From Arthrobacter sp. U41 (GTDB lineage Bacteria; Actinomycetota; Actinomycetes; Actinomycetales; Micrococcaceae): DNA of 64,000 nucleotides. Of this stretch, positions 37,733-45,671 are shown piece by piece. The position numbers and the translations under genes are program-made. The number at the start of each line of letters is the position of its first letter. Position 1 is the first letter of the stretch. The stretch is taken from contig NZ_CP015732.1 in NCBI RefSeq assembly GCF_001750145.1, forward strand, positions 1,736,001 through 1,800,000, read 5' to 3'. The notes below the pieces were generated by a model. The model was not told the origin of the DNA, ran no database searches, and saw nothing but the letters and a program-made list of their open reading frames with translations.

Positions 37733-38365
37733 CTAGCTGGTCTTGGCGAGGCCGGTGCGGGCCATGGCGTCCGCGTAAACGGTGCCCATTTCGTCGAGGT
37801 ACTGCTCCTGGCGGGCAGGCGTGCCGGCGAAGGCGCGGCCGCTGAGCGAGCGGACCTTGTAGGTCTTGAGGCCGCGGCGCCAGATCATGGGCACCTCGGT
37901 CTTCAGGAGCAGGTTGGCGAGGCGGTTGGCCTCGGTGCCGTGGGCCACAATCACGGAGGCGCGGGGCACCACGGCGAGGAACTTCAGCAGCGGCTTCAGG
38001 CCGGCGGAAATCTGGTCCGGCGTGAACTTGCCGTTGGGCTCGCCCGGGACGTACCAGGGGTGAACGTTCCACGGCATTACGTACTCGGGGCGCAGGCCCA
38101 GCTTCCACTGGACGCCGAGCAGGCGGGTGGCGGCTTCCTCGTCACCGGCAGTGATGAAACCCGACTCGTCCTCGGTTCCGATGTTGGAGAAGAGGCTGAT
38201 GATGCGGCACTCGTCCACGTCGTGCATCGGATCCACATACGGGACATTCATGCCAGCTTTGGTTGCCTGCAGCGTGTCGCACAACTCGTTGACGGCCGCG
38301 ACGCTAGGTTCGTAGCGGCGGCTCAGAAGCTGTTCGCGGGAATTTTCAGTGGCCAAGGCTGTCAT
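37733..38365 (-). CDS. Uracil-DNA-glycosylase-superfamily-like protein
   Basis: A 210-aa protein (start MTALATEN at 38365, in preference to an upstream in-frame ATG at 38419). NIGTEDESGF and MPWNVHPWYVPGE look like the active-site and WN-HP segments of UDG-superfamily proteins, and SVIVAHGTEANRLANLL near the C-terminus resembles the leucine/His loop. The canonical GQDPYH motif is absent, so it may be a divergent or non-UDG member. AGGAG is ~13 nt upstream. Its 5' side faces the MetE-like stop. Confidence 0.5.
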   Translation of the reverse strand: MTALATENSREQLLSRRYEPSVAAVNELCDTLQATKAGMNVPYVDPMHDVDECRIISLFSNIGTEDESGFITAGDEEAATRLLGVQWKLGLRPEYVMPWNVHPWYVPGEPNGKFTPDQISAGLKPLLKFLAVVPRASVIVAHGTEANRLANLLLKTEVPMIWRRGLKTYKVRSLSGRAFAGTPARQEQYLDEMGTVYADAMARTGLAKTS

Positions 38366-38520
38366 ATATTGCTGAGTCTCCTGCGGGATTGGTGAAGCTG
38401 CCAGACCGTCCGGGGGCACGCCGAATACGGTGTGGTTTGAAAATGTGGTGTGGACCGATTCCTGGTCGATCCTTATTAGTCTATCAAGCCCTGCGAAATG
38501 CCGGGTCGGCCGGAGGCCTC

Positions 38521-39729
38521 CTACCAGAGCCGCGCGGTGGCGCGGCGGGCGCCTTCACCCAGGGATTCCAGCTTGGCAAAGGCGATTTGGGGGTGCACCC
38601 GGCCGCCGAGACCGCAGTCTGTGGAGGCAATCACATTTTCCCGGCCCACCAATTGGGCGAAGCGTACGATCCGGTCAGCGACCAGGTCCGGGTGCTCGAC
38701 GACGTTGGTGGCGTGGGAGACGACGCCGGGGATGATGACTTTTCCGTCCGGGAGCTTAGTGTCCTCCCAGACGCGCCATTCATGCTCGTGGCGGACGTTG
38801 GCGGCCTCGAACGAGTAGCCGCCCGCGTTGACCTGCAGGACGGAGTCGATGATGTCCGCGAAGGGGATGTCCGTGGTGTGCGGGCCGTGCCAGGAGCCCC
38901 AGCAGACGTGCAGCCGGATCTGTTCCTGGGGGAGGTCGCGCAGGGCCCAGTTTGTGGCCTCGACCCTGAGCTGGATGAACTTGAGGTAGTCGGCCAGGCT
39001 CGGTTCCGGGTTGATCTGGTCCCAGCTTTCGGCCAGCGAGGGGTCGTCGAGCTGGACCGTGAGCCCGGCGTCGATGATGGCCTTGTATTCCTCGCGCATG
39101 GCGTCGGCGCAGGCGTAGAGGAGCTCCTCGTCCGTCTTGTAGTACTCGTTGGCGACGCGGGCGCAGGAGCCGGGGGACAGGGAGGCCACGAAGCCCTCGG
39201 ACAGCCCGGCGGCGGCCATCCCGGTCTTGAGGTTGGCGATGTCCGAGCCGACGAGCGCCTGACCGGTGTAGTGCAGCGGGCCCGCGATCTTCGGCTGCGT
39301 GACGCTCTTGCGGTGCGCCAGGATCCCGGAGGACGGATCGTTGTAGGCATCGTTGAACTTCTGCCGGTCGCGCCGGTCCGGGAAGGAGGTCAGCACGATG
39401 TTCCCGGGGCTTGAGCGGTGCACCGCGGCGTCCGCCCAGCGGTCCACGTCCGTGGGCACGAGCCCGCCGAGCCGGCTGAACGAGTAGTTCCACCAGGCTC
39501 CGTAGTCCACCGAGCTGGACATGGTGTGCCCGTATTCGCCGTCGTTGGCGATCTCGATGCCGAGGTCTTTCTGGCGCTGCACGATCTCCACCACGGAGGT
39601 TTCCAGCAGGTCCAGGAACTCGGGGGTGATGCCGTCCGCTTCCTTGGCCTCGTTCGCGGCGATGAGCTCGGGGGTGCGGGGCAGCGAACCGGCGTGGGTG
39701 GCGCGGATATGGTCGGTGTTCTGGAGCAT
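38521..39729 (-). CDS. MetE C-terminal-domain-like methionine synthase (core-MetE type)
   Basis: A 402-aa protein equal to one TIM-barrel of MetE, lacking the N-terminal folate-binding barrel. Zinc-site residues appear in HVCWGSWHG (His, Cys) and STDCGLGGR (Cys). It would transfer a methyl group to homocysteine, but the methyl donor is unclear because the folate half is missing; folate-independent methionine synthases of this size are known. A SAM riboswitch lies directly upstream, which supports a role in methionine synthesis. Start ATG 39729, with AAGGAA upstream; 48 bp of in-frame extension is not conserved. Confidence 0.72.
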   Translation of the reverse strand: MLQNTDHIRATHAGSLPRTPELIAANEAKEADGITPEFLDLLETSVVEIVQRQKDLGIEIANDGEYGHTMSSSVDYGAWWNYSFSRLGGLVPTDVDRWADAAVHRSSPGNIVLTSFPDRRDRQKFNDAYNDPSSGILAHRKSVTQPKIAGPLHYTGQALVGSDIANLKTGMAAAGLSEGFVASLSPGSCARVANEYYKTDEELLYACADAMREEYKAIIDAGLTVQLDDPSLAESWDQINPEPSLADYLKFIQLRVEATNWALRDLPQEQIRLHVCWGSWHGPHTTDIPFADIIDSVLQVNAGGYSFEAANVRHEHEWRVWEDTKLPDGKVIIPGVVSHATNVVEHPDLVADRIVRFAQLVGRENVIASTDCGLGGRVHPQIAFAKLESLGEGARRATARLW

Positions 39730-39743
39730 GGGGTGCTTCCTTT

Positions 39744-39844
39744 CCATCGGTCCTGGCGGTAGCACCTTTGCCGTCACAGGGCAGTGTCCGGCAGGGTTGC
39801 TGCGGCGTCAACGGTTCAGGTCCCTCGGCCGCTCGGGATGGTCA
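39744..39844 (-). promoter_or_regulatory. SAM-I (S-box) riboswitch before the MetE-like gene
   Basis: Read on the minus strand it starts at CATCCCGAGCGGCCGAGGGA, continues ACGCCGCAGCAACC (the conserved core), and ends AAGGTGCTACCGCCAGGACC. These are the P1-P4 signatures of the S-box aptamer in actinobacterial form. It lies 15-115 bp before the gene start, so SAM should shut down expression, probably by translational or terminator control; no clear terminator is visible. Confidence 0.85.
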
Positions 39845-40140
39845 ACTCTTACTTAATTCCACCAAGAGACCCCGCGCAAGCCCTGACGCCGATGTTCCCG
39901 CAGGCTGGACACCGGTCGCCGGCGCAGCCTGCGGGAAGTCCACCGGGAAGTCCATTGGATGGTCAAATGAGTCGCCGCCACCGCTATCGGCTAAACTTGG
40001 GTGGTAAGAGCCCCGGACTCTGGCGTTGATGGTAAGAGCACAGCGGTAGATTCGGGGCATTCTCATGAACGGCGCTGAGCTCCGGTGAACACCCTGGTGA
40101 ACCACACGGAATTCGGCCCGAACGAATGGGGGAGGATCCC

Positions 40141-41430
40141 ATGCCAGCAATCGTGATCGTCGGAGCCCAATGGGGCGACGAAGGCAAAGGTAAAGCCACT
40201 GACCTGCTTGGTGGCCGCGTCGACTACGTCGTCAAGCCCAACGGCGGCAACAATGCCGGGCACACCGTCGTCGTAGGCGGTGAGAAGTATGAGCTCAAGC
40301 TCCTTCCGGCCGGCATCCTGAGCCCCAACGCGGTTCCGATTATCGGCAACGGCTGCGTGGTGAACCTCGAGGCGCTGTTCCAGGAGATCGACGGCCTGGA
40401 AGCGCGCGGCGCGGACACCTCCAAGCTGCGGGTCTCCGCCAACGCCCACCTCGTGGCGCCCTACCACCAGGTCCTGGACAAGGTCACCGAGCGGTTCCTC
40501 GGCAGCCGCGCCATCGGCACCACCGGACGCGGCATCGGCCCGGCCTACATGGACAAGGTGGCCCGCCTCGGCATCCGCGTCCAGGACGTCTTTGACGCCT
40601 CCATCCTGCGCCAGAAGGTCGAAGGCTCGCTGCGCCAGAAGAACGAACTCCTGGTCAAGGTCTACAACCGCCGCGACATCGAGGTGGATGAGATCGTGGA
40701 GTACTTCCTGTCCTTCGCCGAGCGCCTCCGCCCGCTGGTCATCGACAGCACCTATGTCCTGAACACCGCGCTGGACGAGGGCAAGGTGGTCCTCATGGAG
40801 GGCGGCCAGGCCACGTTCCTGGACGTCGACCACGGCACCTACCCCTTCGTGACCTCCTCGAACCCGACCGCCGGCGGCGCCTCCGTGGGCTCGGGCATCG
40901 GCCCCACCCGCATCTCGCGCTCCATCGGCATCATCAAGGCGTACACCACCCGCGTGGGCGCAGGTCCTTTCCCCACGGAACTGTTCGACGACATGGGTAT
41001 GTACCTGCAGAAGACCGGCGGCGAGTTCGGCGTCAACACCGGCCGGCCCCGCCGCTGCGGCTGGTACGACGCCGTGCTGGCGCGGCACGCCTCCCGCGTC
41101 AACGGCTTCACGGACTACTTCGTCACCAAGCTGGACGTGCTCACGGGCATCGAGCAGATCCCGGTCTGCGTGGCCTATGACGTCGACGGCGTCCGGCACG
41201 ACGAAATGCCGATGACCCAGACCGAATTCCACCACGCCAAGCCCATCTTCGAGTACTTCGAAGGCTGGACCGAGGACATCACCGGCGCCCGCACCCTGGA
41301 CGACCTTCCGGAGAACGCCAAGAACTACGTGCTGGCACTTGAGAAGCTCTCCGGCACGCGCTTCTCGGCGATCGGCGTCGGCCCGGACCGCGACCAGACG
41401 ATCGTGATCAACGACCTGATCAACGACTGA
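40141..41430 (+). CDS. purA: Adenylosuccinate synthetase
   Basis: A 429-aa PurA. The GTP-binding loop [16 protein letters not shown] (~8-23), [12 protein letters not shown] (~38-49), and [10 protein letters not shown] (~129-138) are typical. It converts IMP and aspartate to adenylosuccinate with GTP. GGGGGAGG precedes the ATG at 40141; an in-frame ATG at 40126 is less likely. A terminator follows the gene. Confidence 0.95.
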   Translation: MPAIVIVGAQWGDEGKGKATDLLGGRVDYVVKPNGGNNAGHTVVVGGEKYELKLLPAGILSPNAVPIIGNGCVVNLEALFQEIDGLEARGADTSKLRVSANAHLVAPYHQVLDKVTERFLGSRAIGTTGRGIGPAYMDKVARLGIRVQDVFDASILRQKVEGSLRQKNELLVKVYNRRDIEVDEIVEYFLSFAERLRPLVIDSTYVLNTALDEGKVVLMEGGQATFLDVDHGTYPFVTSSNPTAGGASVGSGIGPTRISRSIGIIKAYTTRVGAGPFPTELFDDMGMYLQKTGGEFGVNTGRPRRCGWYDAVLARHASRVNGFTDYFVTKLDVLTGIEQIPVCVAYDVDGVRHDEMPMTQTEFHHAKPIFEYFEGWTEDITGARTLDDLPENAKNYVLALEKLSGTRFSAIGVGPDRDQTIVINDLIND

Positions 41431-41451
41431 ACCACCAACTGCTGACGCACG

Positions 41452-41494
41452 ACGGCGGCGGGTCACCTGCAAAGGTGGCCCGCCGCCGTTCTCG
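41452..41494 (+). terminator. purA terminator
   Basis: ACGGCGGCGGGTCACCT (41452-41468) pairs with AGGTGGCCCGCCGCCGT (41473-41489), one mismatch, 4-nt loop, followed by TCTCGTT. A strong intrinsic-type hairpin 22 bp after the purA stop. Confidence 0.85.
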
Positions 41495-41560
41495 TTATGG
41501 GCTGTTTCGGCCCCCGCGCAGAGCCGGACCAGCCGGGGAAAAGAAACTTCCGCCCGATGC

Positions 41561-41588
41561 GTAACCTTTCGGGGCACCCCAGCGATTA
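41561..41588 (+). promoter_or_regulatory. Candidate ECF-type promoter before secreted VPA gene
   Basis: GTAACC (41561-41566), 16-bp spacer, CGATTA (41583-41588). It resembles actinobacterial ECF promoters (-35 GGAAC/GTAAC, -10 CG-rich), about 190 bp before the secreted-protein start. It could be the target of the sigma factor at 42340. Low certainty, position-only evidence. Confidence 0.3.
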
Positions 41589-41775
41589 CTCCTTTGTAAG
41601 CGCCGCCGGAGGATGGACCCCCACCAGAACCCGGCCGGCCTTCCACTGCAAGTGCAGGCCGGCGCCGCGCCCCCCATGCGGCGCCGACCAGCCTTCCACC
41701 GAAAGCGCGGGCTGGTGACAGCCCCGACAGGGCCTCAGCCGGCCTTCACACAAAAACAAAGGATGTACCTTACCT

Positions 41776-42252
41776 ATGAAGAGTGTTAGCACGACCACCA
41801 AGATTGCCGTCAGCGCCGCGATTCTCGCCGTCGGAGGATTCTCTGGCATCGGCCTGGCCAACGCGGCCCAGGTTTCGAACACCCAGCAGGCTGAAGTAAC
41901 CCCCGCCGTCCCGGCAACCCCTGCGGTTCCGGCGACCCCCGAGCTTCCCGCCGAGCCGGCCGTTCCGGCCGTCCCCGCCGTTCCGGCTGCTCCGTCCGTT
42001 GACGGCTCCGCCGAGGGCGACGCCAGCGTTGAGGGCACCGAAGGGTCCGCCGAGGGCTCCCTCGAAGCTGATCAGGACGGCGTCTCCGCCGATGGTGCCG
42101 CCAACGCCAAGGGCGCTGCCGAGGCCATGGCCCACGCCGACGTGACCGTCGCCGTCCCGGCAGTACCGGGTGCCAAGGGCGAGCCGGCCACCCCGGCCGT
42201 GCCGGCCATCCCGGCCCTGCCGTCGGACGAGCTGCCTGAGCTCAACAAGTAG
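41776..42252 (+). CDS. Secreted VPA-repeat, Glu/Ala-rich protein
   Basis: A 158-aa protein with a clear Sec signal (MKSVSTTTKIAVSAAILAVG, likely cleavage after LANA, ~30). The mature part has Val-Pro-Ala/Thr-Pro repeats (VPATPAVPATPELPAEPAVP and so on), an acidic Gly/Ser middle (GSAEGDASVEGTEGSAEG), and a second VPA block near the C-terminus. No LPXTG or lipobox. It is followed 87 bp later by a sigma/anti-sigma pair whose anti-sigma tail also has VPALPG repeats. AAAGGA precedes the ATG. Function unknown; perhaps a cell-wall or signal protein of that module. Confidence 0.75.
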   Translation: MKSVSTTTKIAVSAAILAVGGFSGIGLANAAQVSNTQQAEVTPAVPATPAVPATPELPAEPAVPAVPAVPAAPSVDGSAEGDASVEGTEGSAEGSLEADQDGVSADGAANAKGAAEAMAHADVTVAVPAVPGAKGEPATPAVPAIPALPSDELPELNK

Positions 42253-42279
42253 GCATCAACCGCCTCCTTGGAGGCACCC

Positions 42280-42315
42280 GGGGTGCGGCCGCTAGACTTG
42301 CCAGGGCCGCACCCC
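42280..42315 (+). promoter_or_regulatory. Hairpin between VPA gene and sigma gene
   Basis: GGGGTGCGGCC (42280-42290) pairs perfectly with GGCCGCACCCC (42305-42315), 14-nt loop containing CTAGACTT, a possible -10-like box. It may be a terminator of the VPA gene with the sigma promoter in the loop, or a control hairpin. No U-tract. Confidence 0.55.
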
Positions 42316-42339
42316 AGCAGTAACCGGAAGGACAGCCTC

Positions 42340-42888
42340 TTGGCAGAACAGCTAAGCGATGACGAATTGTCAGCAGCCTTGGCTGGCGAGCCCTCAGGAT
42401 TTAGCGCTGTCTACACGGTCATTTCGCCCGCGGTGCTCGGATACTTCCGGGCCCGCGGGGTGGAAGACGCCGAGGCACTCACCCAGGACGTCTTTGTCGA
42501 TATCCTGCCGAAACTGGCCAAGGTCACCGGGGGCCACAGCGGCTTGCGGACCTTCATCTTCTCCGTCGCCCACGCACGGCTGGTCGATCACCGCCGTCGG
42601 GCCGAACGCACGCCGTACCTGGCCGAATACGATCCCCGGGATGACACACGGTACGCCCCTTCCGCCGAGGACGAGCTCCTGGGCTCGCTGGGCGGCATCG
42701 CGGATTCTCTTGCCCGGCTCAACGAGGAGCAACGGGAAGTGCTGGTCCTGCGGATCGTCGCGGACCTCTCCATCGATCAGGTGGCCGGCATCATGGACAA
42801 GTCACCGGGTGCGATCAAGCAGCTTCAACGACGCGGGCTCAGCGCCCTGCGCGAACTCGTCACCGAAAAGGACCACGCAGCATCATGA
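42340..42888 (+). CDS. ECF-type RNA polymerase sigma factor
   Basis: A 182-aa sigma factor (TTG start at 42340 with GGAAGG ahead; an in-frame ATG at 42268 adds an unconserved leader). Region 2 is near EDAEALTQDVFVDILPKLAK, and region 4 near EEQREVLVLRIVADLSIDQV with the helix-turn-helix SPGAIKQLQRRGL. The missing region 3 fits the ECF class. It overlaps the anti-sigma gene by ATGA. It probably drives the module's own genes. Confidence 0.88.
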   Translation: MAEQLSDDELSAALAGEPSGFSAVYTVISPAVLGYFRARGVEDAEALTQDVFVDILPKLAKVTGGHSGLRTFIFSVAHARLVDHRRRAERTPYLAEYDPRDDTRYAPSAEDELLGSLGGIADSLARLNEEQREVLVLRIVADLSIDQVAGIMDKSPGAIKQLQRRGLSALRELVTEKDHAAS

Positions 42889-43649
42889 CCGGAACCCGCG
42901 AACCCCAGCAGGATGGCAGCATCCAGGCGATGCTCCGTGATTCCGGCCTCGAATCAGCCTCAGAGCTCCGCAGTTCGCTGGAGGAGCTCCGTGCCCTGGT
43001 CCCGGAGCGGGCCCCCGCGCCCCGCGCCGACCTCGCGGCGCTGCTGGCAGCCGGCAGCGCCGCTGCCGCTGACGGTTCTGCCGCTGACAGGTTTGCCGCC
43101 GCAGGGACTGCCGCGCTGGCGTCGGTGCCGGCTGCGCCGGATTCCGCCGAATCCCTGCCGGCCGGGGTCACGAGCCTGGCCGAGCGCCGGGGCAGCAAGC
43201 GCAGGCTGGCAATCGTCGGCGGCGCCGTGGTCGGTGCAATGACTCTCGGCACCGGCGCCGTGGCGGCCTCCAGCGAGGACTTCCGCGACAGCGTCAGCCA
43301 CTCAGTGGGCATCATCTTCCAGCCGTCCGGCGGGACCGCCGGTTCAGCTCCACAGCCTGCCCGCCCGTCACCGTCGGACGTCCCGGCTCCCGCGCCGTCG
43401 AACGCAGCGGGCGCCGTCGCACCGCCGGTGGTTGATGCTCCGGAGGCGCCCGGATCAACGGCAGTTCCGGTGACGCCGGTTGCGCCTGGCCCTCCGCCTG
43501 CTGTCGGCCGCGGCGGAGTCCTGCCGTCGCCGCCCCACCGCCCGGTCGTACCGGGGACACCCGCGCTCCCCGGCGCCGGCGAGGACCACGACCTTCCCGC
43601 GGTGCCGGCTCTTCCCGGAGTCCTCCCCACGCTCCCCGTCCAGCCCTAG
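42885..43649 (+). CDS. Membrane anti-sigma-like protein with Pro-rich exterior
   Basis: A 254-aa protein starting ATG in an ATGA overlap with the sigma gene. Residues 1-100 are Ala-rich and cytoplasmic; a single membrane helix is RRLAIVGGAVVGAMTLGTGA (~107-126). The outside half is Pro/Ala/Val-rich, ending with DLPAVPALPGVLPTLPVQP. No zinc-binding ZAS motif (HxxxCxxC) is visible, so it is not a classic ZAS anti-sigma. Position and topology still suggest that it holds the sigma factor at the membrane. The exterior repeats echo the secreted VPA protein. Confidence 0.65.
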   Translation: MTGTREPQQDGSIQAMLRDSGLESASELRSSLEELRALVPERAPAPRADLAALLAAGSAAAADGSAADRFAAAGTAALASVPAAPDSAESLPAGVTSLAERRGSKRRLAIVGGAVVGAMTLGTGAVAASSEDFRDSVSHSVGIIFQPSGGTAGSAPQPARPSPSDVPAPAPSNAAGAVAPPVVDAPEAPGSTAVPVTPVAPGPPPAVGRGGVLPSPPHRPVVPGTPALPGAGEDHDLPAVPALPGVLPTLPVQP

Positions 43650-43674
43650 CGCACCCCATCCAGCCCTGGTCCGT

Positions 43675-43743
43675 CCAGTTCGCGGGTGACGTTCAGGCTC
43701 GCCGTTTCGTTACGGCGAGCGTGAACCTCACCCGCGAGTTCGG
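43675..43743. repeat. Long palindrome P3
   Basis: Left arm CCAGTTCGCGGGTGACGTTC onward (43675-43705) pairs with ACGGCGAGCGTGAACCTCAC onward (43712-43743) around a TTCGTT loop, ~31 bp per arm with a few mismatches. It sits in the convergent gap between the anti-sigma and CoA-binding genes and may double as a bidirectional terminator. Confidence 0.8.
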
Positions 43744-43811
43744 CATCCGGACCTGCGGGAGGCGCTGCGTCCGGGCCTGCGAGTTCGGCATCCGGACCTG
43801 CGGGAGGCGCT
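43734..43811. repeat. 33-bp tandem direct repeat
   Basis: Two identical 33-bp units, 43734-43766 and 43779-43811, each beginning GCGAGTTCGGCATCCGG and ending GGAGGCGCT, 45-bp period. The second touches the stop codon of the CoA-binding gene; the first overlaps the right arm of palindrome P3. Confidence 0.85.
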
Positions 43812-44307
43812 AGGCCAGGACCTGCCGCTTCGAGGAGATGACCCCCGTGTCGAAGCCGGCCAGGTGCAAGCCGCCGTGGAAACGGGCATGCTCAATCTTC
43901 ACGCAGCGGTCCATCACGACGTCGAGTCCGGCAGCTTCGGCTTCCTTCGCCACATCCTCGTGCCACGAGCCCAACTGAAGCCACAGCGTCTTGGCACCGG
44001 CCGCGATGGCCTCGTCCAGGACACCCGGCAGGTCGTCGTGCCTGCGGAACACGTCCACGATGTCCGGGCTCTCCGGCAGGTCCGCCAGCGAGGCGTACGT
44101 CGGTTCGCCCAGGATCTCCTTCACCACAGGGTTCACGAAATACACCTTGTAGCGCGTGGAGGACTGCAGGTACGTCGCCACAAAGTAGCTTGCCCGGGAC
44201 GGCTTGTCCGAGGCGCCAACGATCGCGATCGACTTCGCCTGCCGCAGCAGGTTCAGCCGCTCCGGAGCGGAGGGCCCGGTCCAGGTACGGGTTTCTTCGC
44301 CGCTCAT
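43810..44307 (-). CDS. CoA-binding (YccU-like) protein, last gene of sulfur operon
   Basis: A 165-aa Rossmann-like CoA-binding domain protein. SIAIVGASDKPSRASYFVA (~27-45) is the nucleotide-binding turn, and GAKTLWLQLGSW (~104-115) and MDRCVKIEH (~135-143) fit the family. It overlaps metY by ATGA, so it is the seventh and last gene of the SAM-controlled operon. Role unknown; a CoA-related metabolite sensor is plausible because the operon also encodes an acetyl-CoA synthetase. A relative is at 52196. Confidence 0.8.
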   Translation of the reverse strand: MSGEETRTWTGPSAPERLNLLRQAKSIAIVGASDKPSRASYFVATYLQSSTRYKVYFVNPVVKEILGEPTYASLADLPESPDIVDVFRRHDDLPGVLDEAIAAGAKTLWLQLGSWHEDVAKEAEAAGLDVVMDRCVKIEHARFHGGLHLAGFDTGVISSKRQVLA

Positions 44308-45671
44308 GAGAGTGCTCCAATCGTGCAGGTGTCGGCCGGAAGTTCGTCGGGATGTGCCGCTTCCGCGGATACACTTTCGGCCGTCCCGGTTGTTGCGGCG
44401 TCCAGGGCCTGGTCCAGGTCCCAGAGGATGTCCTCGATATCTTCCAGCCCGATCGAGATCCGGACCAGGTCCTCGGGGATTCCGGCGGACTCGAGCTGTT
44501 CCGGGCTGAGCTGCTGGTGGGTCGTGGAACCCGGGTGGATCACGAGGGTCCGTGAGTCGCCGACGTTGGCCAGGTGCGAGGCCAGCTGCAGGGACTCAAT
44601 GAACTTTTGCCCGGCCGCGCGGCCTCCCTTCACGCCGAAGGAGAACACCGAGCCCGGTCCGAGCGGCAGGTACTTTTTGGCCCGCTCGAAGTGCGGGTGC
44701 GAGGGCAGCCCGGAGAAGTTCACGTAGGCCACACGCTCATCGGCCTCAAGCCATTCCGCCACGGCCTGGGCGTTCTTGAGGTGCTCGTCCAGGCGCTGCG
44801 GGAGGGTCTCGACGCCCTGCAGGAGCTGGAACGCTGACATCGGCGACAACGCGGGTCCGATGTCACGCAGCTGCTCGCAGCGCAGCTTGGTCAGGAACCC
44901 GTATTCACCGAAGTTCCCCCACCAGGAGACGTTCCCGTAGGAGGCCACCGGCTCGGTCATCGTGGGGAACTTGCCGTTGCCCCAGTCGAAGCGGCCGCTC
45001 TCGACGATCACGCCGCCCAGCGTGGTGCCGTGCCCGCCGAGGAACTTGGTGGCCGAGTGGATCACGATGTCGGCCCCGTGTTCGATCGGCCGCACGAGGT
45101 ACGGCGTGCTCAAGGTGGCGTCGACGACGAGGGGGATGCCGGCGTCGTGCGCCACCTTTGCCAGCCCCTCCAGGTCCTGGACTTCCGAGGACGGGTTGGC
45201 GACCACCTCAACGAAGATCGCCTTGGTGTTTTCCCGGACCGCAGCGGCGTAGTCAGCCGGGTCGGTGCCGGGAACGAAGGTGGTGTCCACTCCGAAGCGG
45301 CGCAGCGTGACGTCCAGCTGGGTGACAGTGCCGCCGTAGAGCTGGGAGGCCGCGACGATGTGGTCGCCGGACTGGGTGAGCGCGGCGAAGGTGATGAACT
45401 CCGCGGCCATGCCCGAGGACGTGGCGACCGCCCCGATGCCGCCCTCCAGGGACGCGATGCGTTCCTCGAACGCGGCGACCGTGGGGTTGCCGATCCGGGA
45501 GTAGATGTTGCCGTACTTCTGCAGCGCAAATAGGTTGGCGGCGTCCTGGGTGTCCTTGAACACGAAGGACGTGGTCTGGTAGATCGGCACGGCGCGGGCG
45601 CCGTGCTCGGCGTCGGGTGTGCCGCCGGCGTGCAGGGCGCGGGTGCGGAATCCGAATTTGCGGTCAGCCAT
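44304..45671 (-). CDS. metY: O-acetylhomoserine sulfhydrylase
   Basis: A 455-aa PLP enzyme of the Cys/Met metabolism family. PLP Lys is Lys209 in HSATKFLGGHG; YGNIYSRIGNPT (~53-64) and SSGMAAEF (~85-92) are typical. It converts O-acetylhomoserine and sulfide (or methanethiol) to homocysteine (or methionine) plus acetate. ATG 45671 overlaps the sfnG stop. An open frame upstream extends further but overlaps SfnG and lacks homology. Acetate released could be reused by the acs gene of the same operon. Confidence 0.92.
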   Translation of the reverse strand: MADRKFGFRTRALHAGGTPDAEHGARAVPIYQTTSFVFKDTQDAANLFALQKYGNIYSRIGNPTVAAFEERIASLEGGIGAVATSSGMAAEFITFAALTQSGDHIVAASQLYGGTVTQLDVTLRRFGVDTTFVPGTDPADYAAAVRENTKAIFVEVVANPSSEVQDLEGLAKVAHDAGIPLVVDATLSTPYLVRPIEHGADIVIHSATKFLGGHGTTLGGVIVESGRFDWGNGKFPTMTEPVASYGNVSWWGNFGEYGFLTKLRCEQLRDIGPALSPMSAFQLLQGVETLPQRLDEHLKNAQAVAEWLEADERVAYVNFSGLPSHPHFERAKKYLPLGPGSVFSFGVKGGRAAGQKFIESLQLASHLANVGDSRTLVIHPGSTTHQQLSPEQLESAGIPEDLVRISIGLEDIEDILWDLDQALDAATTGTAESVSAEAAHPDELPADTCTIGALS

